In this document: piece after piece, positions 48,442 through 57,152 of the stretch
Layout of the letters: each line of letters begins with the position of its first letter
Numbering within the stretch: position 1 is the first letter of the stretch
Assembly (NCBI GenBank): GCA_030068145.1
Contig: JAPJBO010000350.1
Location: forward strand, 152,908-216,907
Reading direction: 5' to 3'
DNA: 64,000 nt
From: Diplonema papillatum
Taxonomy: Eukaryota > Euglenozoa > Diplonemea > Diplonemida > Diplonemidae
The notes under the pieces: model-generated
The model's input: only the letters and a program-made list of their open reading frames with translations
Databases searched by the model: none
Told to the model about the DNA's origin: nothing
Program-made: the position numbers and the translations under genes

Positions 48442-50289
48442 ATGAGCGCGCCAAAACGTCAAAGAACAGAACATGTGTCTGCTTCAGCTGTGGGTGATGG
48501 CATCGCTGCGGCCCGATTCAGCAGAAGGATGTCGATTCGCGATTGTGCTGAACTAGGCACTGCGATCAGACGAGAAAGCACCAGTCGGGGAGAAGGATCT
48601 CCAGCGCTGGGCGTAAGCCGGGATGCGATGCGCAAGCGCGAAACCGAGCTGACACAAACGGCGGACAGCCTGATTGGCAACTTCGTGAGGGTGTTTTGGA
48701 CAGCCTACGACACGATGGCAGACAAGTCCGACCTGCCAGTTCAACTCGCTCTTGTTGGTGACGGCTACACACCGGGAAATGCTTTTCGGTGCTGTTCTAG
48801 GTACCGCCTGGCCTTGGGAATCACGAACAAGAATAGTTCGAGTTTGCTGTTCACTGCAGTTGACAAGCAGAAGCGGGATTACTCGAGCTGGGCAGCCTTT
48901 TCGCTACCCGACGAGATCAAGGCACTGCGAGCGGACACCAACGCACCCCTGCGGATACACGGCGACCACCTTGACAAGTGGTCTTACTTTAAAGGAATGG
49001 GGGGCAGAAGCCATCGTTCCGTGTACTGTACTACCTCTGCACCGAATTGGCTGAAGGAACTGTACATGTGCAAACGACTCTCTGTCGAAGAACTGCACGA
49101 GCATGGGTTCCACTGTCACCTTATTAGCGCTCTAAAAGGTGATTGTTATTTAGTAAGTCCACCTCTGCACGACATCAAGGGGATCATCTCTGCAGTGTTT
49201 CGGCTGTCCCCAAACGGGCAGAAGGCGCAGCGGGGCGTGGCAAAAAGCGAGAAAAACGCAACGGGTAGTCAGGCCAGGGACATGGTGCGCTGGGTGCTCC
49301 ACAACTCGACAGTTTCATCCGAGCTGCTCATCTCCCAAGCTTTGGAGTGCCTGGTCTATTTCAGATACAACGACGTGCCATTGTACTACCATTGGCGCCA
49401 ATCCAAAAGTAAGTACTTCGTACTTGGTTTGCTCTCGTTCCACGCAGTCATTGTCATTCTGGAATGGGCGCTTCCGGGAAGTACGTGGCACAAAGCAGGA
49501 ACTTACTTCCACAGTGCATCGCACTGGTTTGATCCAGAGGATGTAGCACCGCTTTGCCTGTCAGATGAAGCGTTCGAGAGGGAGAATGGGGAGAGAAAAG
49601 CTGTTGTAGCGAAGTGCAACCAACACCACATCGAGCGCGACCTCATGAAGTTTGAACTCGGCAGGAAGCGCAATGCACAAGCCAGCCTACCGAAAAGTAA
49701 CGCGAAGCCTGACATTGCAAGCTGCGGTGCTGTATTTTTTCACAAGTGCCTCACATGCGGAAGAAGAAATGTTGACCAAGAAGATAGACGTCGCGAACTT
49801 CGGACACTGACTTCAAACCTCCAAACGCGACTCACAAAACTTGGTGTGAGGCACGTGAGAAACTCCTCGGGAATGAAAGTCTTCCTCCCTAAAGGTGAAG
49901 ACAGTGATGCTGTGCACACGTTTTGTGTCTGCGACGAAGAACCCTGGGAAATCCCCGACGCAACTGTCGCTGATGTAGTCGGCAAAACAGAGGATGATCC
50001 AATCCCTGGCGACCAATGTCTCATCTGCAGATGCTCTTTTCCGGATCTGAAATCCCTCTACGCGCACTACGACCAGAAACACCGTGAGAATAGCAACAAG
50101 CCTTGTCCTCTCTGCAAAGGAAAGTGCAAAATCTGCTGTAGCTCAATCGCAGTGCGCGGCTTATCACAGCATTACTTCTCCAACCACAAGGGAGAGCTCA
50201 CCCCGAACTGCTGCCCGTTGTGTTTTGAAAGGTTACCATCGCAAACAGCCCGCGACAAGCACGTCCGTGAAGTGCACAACGCGCAGTGA
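48442..50289 (+). CDS. Putative transposase of element B with C-terminal zinc fingers
   Basis: An uninterrupted 615-aa frame. Candidate catalytic-core segments are LALVGDGYTPGN (Asp at about 107), LRIHGDHLDKWSYF (Asp at about 175), SPPLHDIKGIISAVF (about 240-254) and a Glu around residue 302. The PLHDIKG block resembles conserved blocks of large DDE transposases. The C-terminal 180 residues are Cys-rich: CLTCGRRN near 437, then C2H2-type fingers CLICRCSFPDL ... HYDQKH, CPLCKGKCKICC and CCPLCFERLP ... HVREVH, presumably for DNA binding. The frame is intact, so the element could be recently active. The exact superfamily and the acidic triad are inferred, not demonstrated. Confidence 0.65.
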   Translation: MSAPKRQRTEHVSASAVGDGIAAARFSRRMSIRDCAELGTAIRRESTSRGEGSPALGVSRDAMRKRETELTQTADSLIGNFVRVFWTAYDTMADKSDLPVQLALVGDGYTPGNAFRCCSRYRLALGITNKNSSSLLFTAVDKQKRDYSSWAAFSLPDEIKALRADTNAPLRIHGDHLDKWSYFKGMGGRSHRSVYCTTSAPNWLKELYMCKRLSVEELHEHGFHCHLISALKGDCYLVSPPLHDIKGIISAVFRLSPNGQKAQRGVAKSEKNATGSQARDMVRWVLHNSTVSSELLISQALECLVYFRYNDVPLYYHWRQSKSKYFVLGLLSFHAVIVILEWALPGSTWHKAGTYFHSASHWFDPEDVAPLCLSDEAFERENGERKAVVAKCNQHHIERDLMKFELGRKRNAQASLPKSNAKPDIASCGAVFFHKCLTCGRRNVDQEDRRRELRTLTSNLQTRLTKLGVRHVRNSSGMKVFLPKGEDSDAVHTFCVCDEEPWEIPDATVADVVGKTEDDPIPGDQCLICRCSFPDLKSLYAHYDQKHRENSNKPCPLCKGKCKICCSSIAVRGLSQHYFSNHKGELTPNCCPLCFERLPSQTARDKHVREVHNAQ

Positions 50290-50594
50290 AAGACCTGAAC
50301 AGGGTCTTGCTTTCGAATGTTTTGCTCACAAATGTCGTATCGGTGCGCTTTCCCCTTTTCTTTTTTCCAAGTTTCCGGTCGCTACTCACTGGAATCTACT
50401 AGAACTTGAACGTTACAGCTTACAGCTGTATGCTGTAGCATACAGGCTGTATGCTGTAGCATACAGGCTGTATGCTGTAGCATACAGGCTGTATGCTAGG
50501 AGCATACAGGATTCCTGTATGCTGTACAGCATACAGGAACCCCTGTAAGTCCACCGTGCATCATAGCCCTAGGGGGGGGGGGGGGGGGGGTGTG

Positions 50595-52668
50595 GGGCTA
50601 ATTTATTCCGGGGTGGCTTTTTTCCCGACTTTTTTTCCGACTTTTTTATTCCGGGAGGTGAAAATTTGTTCCGGGAGGTGAAAATTTGTTCCGGGAAGTG
50701 AAAATTTGTTCCGGGAAGTGAAAATTTGTTCCGGGGAGGGCTTTTTTTCTGACTAATTTGTTCCGGGAACTGAAAATTTGTTCCGGGGTGGGCTTTTTTT
50801 CTGACTAATTTGTTCCTGGGTGAGTTTTTTTTCATTTCTGGGCTAAAAATGGCTGACACGATCAGTGAGCCTCCCAGAAAAAAAACTCACCCCGGAACAA
50901 ATTTTCACTCCCCGGAACAAATTTTCGCTTCCCGGAACAAATTTTCAGTTCCGGAACAAATTTTCACTTCCCGGAACAAATTTTCAGTTTCGGAACAAAT
51001 TTCTCCTCATTTCACGGGACCCGGACCGAACCTAGAACTGGGGAGGACTGGGCTGACAACCCAAGGTGGCAACAAACGGAATCTGCACTCCACATTACAT
51101 CACGCAAGAATGGCTGATTCCTTCCTGAAGTCACCGACTGTCTTTGTGCCCACAGGAAGCGCGAACTGAACGCAAGGACCTTCCAGATGTGGAACACTGT
51201 ACGGAGAGAAGACCACGCAACGGAGCAGGCGCCCACAAGTAGTTTCTAACAGGACTAATCCCTCACACCGAAGTGATCATGAGTTGCCTTAACGAAACGA
51301 ACCTTGTGGAGCTGAACTCAGGCTGATAGGTGGGCCTTCTACAAAGTTAGCACCGGTCAGCAAGTAAACGTATCCGACCCCTGGCACAGAAGGCACGCGG
51401 TGGCTATCGGTAAACTGCATCGCGCACTCAGACAGACTTCTTGGAACCCCTTCCCACGGTCAGTAACTTGGACGACAATTACACTGGACGAACGCAGGAA
51501 ATGACGAATATCCTCGAGGCTGTCGTAAACTCTCTTCTCAAAAAATAATAAAATACATAGGGTCAAAAGGGCACCCCCCGAAAAAAAAAAAAGACTCCAG
51601 ATACGCAAACTCTTTCGAACGCTGCACACGGGTATCCTTCAAGTGACCTCTAACTATCTGTTGCATACGCGTATCCGGATCTGAAAGCCGAAGACTTTGT
51701 AACACTTTACCGCAACCGAAGTCGCGAACCGGGTTCGGCTTGCACTGCAAAAGCAGCATAATTGTGTCTTGCGCCCGAGCGCGGAATTCCGCCACCCGCC
51801 ATTCGGCTAGAGTGCAAGAACACAATTGCGAAGCGTACTACAAACGGATAGTGTTACATAGGCGAACGAATCATGCGAGAACCTATGGAGGGGCCCCTCG
51901 ACAGCTTTCAGAACACGGCATAGTAAGTCAAGAGTCGGATAAGCGAGTGTGCACATTCTACTCCCGTTTGATCTGCATTTTCCACCTTTCCCCCCTTTCT
52001 TTGATCTGCTGTGTGTATTTGAAAAACGTTATCGCATGCGGGAAGCGGGGTTTGCGGGTTAGGGTTTGCGGGGTTTGCGGGTTAGGGTATGCGGGGTTTG
52101 CGGGGTTAGGGTACGCGGGGTTGCGGGGTTCGGGTATGCGGGTTTGCGAGGTTAGGGTATGCGGGTTTGCGGGTTAGGGTATGCGGGTTTGGGTATGCGG
52201 GTTTGCGGGGTTTGCGGGTTTGCGGGTTAGGGTTTGCGGGGTTAGGGTACGCGGGTTTGCGGGTTCGGGTATGCGGGTTTGCGAGGTTAGGGTATGCGGG
52301 TTTGCGGGTTAGGGTATGCGGGTTTGGGTATGCGGGTTTGCGGGGTTTGCGGGTTAGGGTTTGCGGGGTTAGGGTACGCGGGTTGCGGGTTCGGGTTTGC
52401 GGGTTTGGGTATGCGGGTTCGGGTATGCGGGGGGGGTTCGGGTATGCGTACCTTACACAAAAATTGTAAAAATCACACACAAATGGTGAAAATCTGGAAA
52501 ATTTGGCAAACCCCAAATTTTCAGTTTCCGGAACAAATTTTCACTTCCCGGAATAAATTTTCACTTCCCGGAACAAATTTTCACTTCCCGGAATAAATTT
52601 TCACTTCCCGGAACAAATTAGTCGGAAAAAAAGCCTGAAAAAAAGCTCACCCAGGAATAAATTAGCTC
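50595..52668. mobile_element. Non-autonomous foldback element D (about 2.1 kb)
   Basis: The left end GGCTAATTTATTCCGGGGTG and the right end CACCCAGGAATAAATTAGCT are inverted. Subterminal arrays of a roughly 22-bp unit (TTCCGGGAAGTGAAAATTTG) run forward at 50640-50800 and inverted at 50890-51005 and 52515-52620. The interior holds a telomere-like array (52040-52445) and no coding frame. The extra inverted block at 50890-51005 suggests a rearranged or nested structure. Confidence 0.75.
52040..52445 (+). repeat. Telomere-like TTAGGG-containing tandem array
   Basis: About 400 bp of degenerate GCGGGTTAGGGTAT / GCGGGTTTGCGGGG units, with around ten GTTAGGG motifs. A higher-order repeat of about 135 bp is visible: the text starting TTCGGGTATGCGGGTTTGCG near 52128 recurs at about 52264. 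The ORFs it produces in all frames are artefacts. Confidence 0.9.
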
Positions 52669-52866
52669 GACCCGGGGGGGGGCAGCCCGCCGTGCGCACG
52701 TTGTGGGCCCGAGTCACACCCAGAACGCGTGTGCTACAACCAAAAACGCGTGTGAATCCACACCCGAAAAGCGGGTGCGACGTCCGCTTTTTGAACACCA
52801 GCTTTAGCTCCAGCTTCTGAGGCTGGACTCCGTCTCGCTCGCTTCCCGCTGCCCTCGTATTCGCCT

Positions 52867-52998
52867 GTGCCCTAGTAGCACGGGTGGTCCTGGACGAGCT
52901 CCGAACAGCCGCCTGACAACCCAGACTCACACCGCTGTCCTGTCTGCAGACACTCAGGTTCCGCGCAGATGGTGGTCCGCCTTCTGTGTCCGTGGCGT
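52867..52998 (+). repeat. Dispersed repeat, about 130 bp, copy 2
   Basis: Partner of 6856-6986, in the same orientation. Confidence 0.8.
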
Positions 52999-53164
52999 GC
53001 GGTCAACGAAAACTCTAGTTTCCCTTTTCTACTTTCTCCTACTCTCGCGGTGTACGGTTTTTGGGATGGAAAGAGCTATCCCTGGCGATTATGGGCAAGC
53101 AATCAGCTCGCGTGGCGACGTGCAGATGGACAAAAGGTCGGTTTTGGGGCTGTTTCAAAAAACC

Positions 53165-53250
53165 AAAAAAACGATTTCCGTCGGGAATCGAACCACCGAC
53201 CCTCAAACCCCTGTGGTGTGGTAACCTCGGGACCATGGGCTAAAAAACTG
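53165..53250 (-). other. tRNA-like sequence with Pol III-type boxes and T-run
   Basis: On the minus strand: TTAGCCCATGGT (A-box-like), GGTTACCACACC, GGTTCGATTCC (perfect B-box) and a seven-T run beyond it (53164-53170 region). It cannot be folded into a full cloverleaf, so I read it as a tRNA-derived SINE head or a decayed tRNA. Confidence 0.35.
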
Positions 53251-53464
53251 GCGGGGAAAATTTTTGTTCACTACGGAGTGGGAATTTTGGACTCATTTTG
53301 AGTTCTTCGCAAACGGGCGAAAGAAGCTCCCAGAGGGCAGAAATACCGTCCTGGGACACTGAAAACGAGTAGATGACGATCTCGCACTTTCCGATAAGAA
53401 TCCCAACACTGATCAGGCGCTAAAAGCAAATTTCGGCCCGAGGTTTGGCAACATAGCCTAACGG

Positions 53465-53535
53465 TTACCGCACCCTCCTGAGCCCCTGTATGCTGCGGTT
53501 CGATTCCTTTGGCCCGAACATTTTTTTTTTTTTTT
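53465..53535 (+). other. tRNA-like sequence with Pol III-type boxes and T-run
   Basis: CATAGCCTAACGG (A-box-like), GGTTACCGCACC and GGTTCGATTCC (perfect B-box) are followed by a run of about 15 T starting near 53520. It shares the GGTTACC-CACC and B-box order with the minus-strand locus at 53165-53250. The acceptor stem does not pair. Confidence 0.35.
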
Positions 53536-53879
53536 GCGATTTTTCGGTGTGAAAAGCAGCCGTCTGGAAATTATTTTCGAGGTCTTTTTGGGAAATCTTT
53601 TGGTTTTCGAGTAGTTCTGGGATGCGCGATTATGGGCAAGCTGCCAGCTAGCTCAGTGATCAGTATCTGACCCCCTCCTGGATACAGAGAGAAAAAAAAA
53701 ACCGATCTCCGACCCCATTTTTCGGGTGCCGACCTCCATTTCCGGGGGGTCGGTCAAAAAATTTATCCGACCAAATATTCGGAAAGCCCTGTTCTCAATG
53801 GATTCAATCGTGTCCTCAAAATCTCGAAACCGGCCATTTTCGGACCTGCAGATGGAAATCTTCGGCAGAAGTCCGAAGA

Positions 53880-54165
53880 AGAAAAAGAAAAAGGCCGCTC
53901 CGGGTCCAGGAACGTGACGGTCAACCACAGCTTGCAAAGCTTGAGTCGGAGGCAGCACAGTGCCACAACCCCGTCCGCTCTGCCCTGTGGCTGACCGTCT
54001 CGACGAGCTTGTGTTCAGCGCAAGCGCCAAGCCCCAAGGTGCGCCACGCCTTGATGCTTTAGTTTGGGAAATCGGTAGCCACTTGACCCGTAGGCCCGTG
54101 GCTCTGCAGTACCGCCGAACACGTGAAGCTTGGCTCCCGTGTAGCAGGCTTTCCCTGGTACCCGG
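53880..54165 (+). repeat. Dispersed repeat, about 280 bp, copy 2
   Basis: Near-identical to 16812-17090, in the same orientation. Confidence 0.9.
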
Positions 54166-54231
54166 CAGAAGTCCGAAAAAAGCCGAAGTCTGTGACACTT
54201 TTTCGTGGAATGAGTGATACACTGCCTTAGT

Positions 54232-54525
54232 ACCTGCTTTGTAGGAAATACTTGAGGTGACTGCCAGTTGCGAAACTTGCTGCAGCCCACACGAAACACA
54301 TGTAAATTTGGGTTCAGTGGCGCGTAGTTCAACAAAAGAGACCCACTTTGTAGTTGCGTTGTTTTCTCTCCCTCTAGCCTCCGTCGAAATGAGCACAAGG
54401 CAGTCCCTCGAGTACTTTGTCCATCTTGATCAACCGGAACAGGGTAACAACGAGTGGGAAAACGATCAACCGGCACGCGCAAGCAAACCAACGCGCCTGT
54501 CTTTTTCGTAGTAACAATGCATTGT
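54232..54525 (+). repeat. Dispersed repeats adjoining calpain exon 3
   Basis: 54232-54425 is a copy of the family at 12850 and 22142. 54425-54525 is a diverged copy of the family at 10645 and 36925. The two families sit head to tail here. Confidence 0.75.
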
Positions 54526-54836
54526 AAACACGAAAGAGCGTGTTTCGGATAAGATTAGCCTAACGAGCATATTCACTCACTTTCATCCACTAGCAGGCTA
54601 ATCCTCCCCCGGCACGTACAAACAAAAATGGCACCTACTCGGACTGATATCCTCGGATGAAGTCAACTAGGGCACAGTGCCCGTTTGCAAGCTACCGCGC
54701 TGCGCGAAGTTTTACGACGGGAAGTTTGACTGCGTGTTTGCCTCGTGCATCATCGCACACCGGTCAGAGCACCGGCACGTTCAAACAAGCACACGCCTAT
54801 CCTTTTTTTAGGTTTTGAAAGACCAACTCCACACAG

Positions 54837-56143
54837 GCTCGTACAAGGCGATCTGCGGCGGGACGGCACGAGACGCGCTGACAGACTTGACGGGGGCGCC
54901 TTGCCATAAGCTGAACCTAGAAAAGGACCCCAACGCTGACGACCTGTGGATAAACCTGATATCCGCGTACACCAGCGGCTGCCTGATGTCCGCCAGCTGC
55001 GGGAAGAAGGGTGCCGAGCGCGAGGCGTACCGGATGCTCGGGTTGGTCAGCAATCACTGCTATACAGTCTTGGCGGTGGAGGACATGGGCAACGGGCTCC
55101 AGTTGGTGAAGCTGCGAAACCCTTGGGGGAAGGAAGAGTGGAAAGGCGACTGGGGGGACAACTCTCCGCTGTGGACGCCCGACCTGCGGAGGCGGGTCAG
55201 GTTCGAGAACAAGAACGACGACGGGCAGTTCTTCATGGCGTTCGCCGACGTTTTGCAGTACTTCTCGTGCATCGACGTGTGCAGAACGCACGAGGACTGG
55301 CACTCCTTCAGCACCTCCGACTGGTTTTCCAAGAAGGCAGCCGGCACCCTCAGCGCGCAGTTCAGCACCGCCTACGCTCTTCGCATCACGACCCCGACCT
55401 GGATCTTCGCCAGCATCGTCCAAAGGGACGAACGCGGCGCCGAGGTGGAGTACCAGTACAAGGACGCCGGAATTGTGATCATCCGCGTCCTGAAAGAAAC
55501 CAGAAACATCCTGAACCCCCTCCACTTCGAATACACGGCGGGCGAGCTTCCCGCCGTTCAACGCATGTCCACCTGCGACGCGATTCTGCACCACGCGGGA
55601 TTATACCTCCTCTTCCCTCTGTCGCTGCTGAACAAGGCCAGTGATCTACCGTACACCCTAGCCCTCTGGTCGAGCAAGAAGGTGTCGGTGGAGAAGGAAC
55701 CCCTGCTCAAAGCGGGGCTCCACCCGATTGTGTCGGCTCTGCACAAAATGATATGCTCCGGCCGGGCGGACCCGAAAAAGGTGGTCCCGTTCCCGGGAAC
55801 TTGCTTGCGGCAGATCCAGAACGCGTACGGCGTGTGGATCCACGCCGAGAACAGAACGAACAAGGTGTTCACCGTGACCCTCGACAGTACCGGGTCGCAC
55901 GGACTCGTCTCTTCGAGGGGGACGTACGTTACTGTCGACACCATCACCCCCGGCGGGTCCATGCTTCTGCAGTGTTTCTCGGCGATCCTGCCCAATGGCG
56001 GGTGGAGCTGGAAGGGGAACCAGAAGTTCGAACTCTCGTCCGCGAGGAAAATTACGCACAACCCCGGCCTCCCTAGCTCAGACCACATACACGCCGAACT
56101 CCTCGATGCTGCAGCCCTCGCGGCTGCCATGGCGTCCACGTAG
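54837..56143 (+). CDS. Calpain, exon 3 (catalytic His and Asn, C-terminal domains)
   Basis: Completes the protein begun at 39774 with residues 396-830. It starts SYKAICGGTARDAL, the normal continuation of the calpain core. Catalytic His469 is in GLVSNHCYTVLAV and Asn490 in VKLRNPWGKEEW, so together with Cys314 the triad is complete and the protease is predicted active. After the core come calpain-type beta-sandwich-like regions: about residues 540-640 (GTLSAQFSTAYALRITTPTW) and a second around 690-810. The tail ends in an Ala-rich helix. No EF-hand calcium domain is present. The long frames on the other strand are GC shadows. Confidence 0.95.
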
Positions 56144-56882
56144 AGCCCCTTACGGTACCTTTTTGGCCCGTACATAGATTGCGACTACACTGTGTCGTGT
56201 TCCTTTGGCTGCGAGCTTATCGGTGCTCGAATTGCGACACCGTTCGAAGTTGGCGATCTTCCGGTTAAAGTTTGCTCCACTTGACATTGGCACTAGCTTC
56301 AGCTTGAAGCTGGAGCTCATCCACACTCCACCGAATCTCGCCAACGACTTCGCACTGTGCCGTGCATCCACAGCATTCCCACAACGTGCCAGATCACAAC
56401 AATTACCCATAAGGTCACAGTGTGGCTATGGCGACCACCCCTCAGACTATTTTCTTTTAGCTGAGATAGCAAGAACCGAGCGTAGCGAGCTTTTTGTGAG
56501 ATGGTTTTATTGTCCAAACAACCACGGCCTGCTCTCTCATTTTCATTTTCTCGCACAAGAAACTGAACCGCCCGAGCCTCAAATCATGTTCCATTGCCAC
56601 CTGAACCAGCCAGGGTTTTAGTTCAGCGAAAAAACTCTAGTTTTCCGACGTTCTTTCACCTGCTCTCTCACCGTGCACGGTTTCGGCCACATGCAATGTG
56701 TGACGAAACTGAACCTCCGGAGTAGTACCTCTGATCGCAATTATCTCCCAAAACCACGGTCTGGATCTCGGTTTCGGTAAACGAAACGTACGCAGAACAG
56801 AGTACAGGCTCTAACCTCCTCGGGACCAACGACTGATTATCTAAATGGGTAGGCACTCGCATTCAAATAGGGGGCTTCCAAA

Positions 56883-57152
56883 ATGCGGAATTCCCAGCCC
56901 CAGCAGGGAACAAATATTTGTTTTTATGTGGAAGAGGCGGCTCATCAAGCTTGCTCCGACCAGTGCACCCTTTGCCGACACTCGCTACCCGTCGACGCTC
57001 ATGACGGCAGCCCCATCCTGAAGTGCAAATACTGTCGACGCGTCACTTCTGCTGTGTGCGCTCGGATTGGTGCCGCTCAAGCGGCCACCTTATGTCACTC
57101 GTTTGTTTGTAAATATTGCTCCGTTCTTCTCCCCGACTTGTTCCCGGATTAG
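56883..57152 (+). CDS. Possible small Cys-rich (PHD-like) protein
   Basis: An 89-aa frame from ATG 56883 with Cys pairs CTLC, CKYC, two single Cys and CKYC, spaced like a degenerate PHD or RING finger. It lacks the usual central His. The start context is unremarkable and there is no neighbouring exon. It may be a fragment of a gene or of a transposon. Confidence 0.3.
   Translation: MRNSQPQQGTNICFYVEEAAHQACSDQCTLCRHSLPVDAHDGSPILKCKYCRRVTSAVCARIGAAQAATLCHSFVCKYCSVLLPDLFPD

Larger units (their letters stand above)
46267..50558 (+). mobile_element. Autonomous-looking CACGG-ended DNA transposon B (4.3 kb), nested in A2
   Basis: Termini CACGGTGGACTTACAGGGGT and the exact inverse at 50539-50558 extend to about 33 bp with one mismatch. 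Both ends carry subterminal arrays of TGTATGCTGTAGCATACAG palindromes (46292-46400 and 50415-50540). A 2-bp CA duplication flanks it (46265-46266 and 50559-50560). CAC-starting ends, short duplications and subterminal repeats are the hallmarks of CACTA/EnSpm-type (CMC) elements. Inside are a 312-aa ORF, a BED-like zinc-finger frame and a 615-aa transposase candidate, all on the + strand. Confidence 0.88.
45631..50572 (+). mobile_element. TIR transposon A, copy A2, split by element B
   Basis: The left end CTAGGGCTATGTTGGCAAGT starts at 45631. The body runs to 46266 and is the inverse of A1, with GGAAAC hexamer arrays at 45681-45727 and 46210-46245. The right terminus is interrupted: TTACTTGCCA at 46257-46266 continues as TCATAGCCCTAG at 50561-50572. 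Removing 46267-50560 regenerates the expected terminus. Confidence 0.9.
52669..53879. other. Intron segment after element D
   Basis: Contains a fragment of the CACGGTGA MITE (52705-52830), the second copy of the 130-bp repeat (52867-52998) and two tRNA-like loci (53165-53250 minus, 53465-53535 plus). No gene. Confidence 0.5.
41242..54836 (+). other. 13.6-kb calpain intron filled with transposons
   Basis: The donor is G|GTATGC at 41242 and the acceptor CACACAG|GC at 54836/54837. The codon for Gly396 is split and restored exactly (phase 1), and the joined protein reads EKAYAKLHG-SYKAICGGT, as in other calpains. The intron contains elements C, A1, A2, B and D, tRNA-like loci and several dispersed repeats. 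The other introns placed here are about 280-1800 bp. Confidence 0.9.

Noticed and set aside
52106-52516. Proteins encoded by the TTAGGG-rich array
   Set aside because: Low-complexity translations of a tandem repeat in opposite frames.
53465-53535. Functional tRNA gene
   Set aside because: It has A- and B-box motifs, but the acceptor and T stems do not pair.
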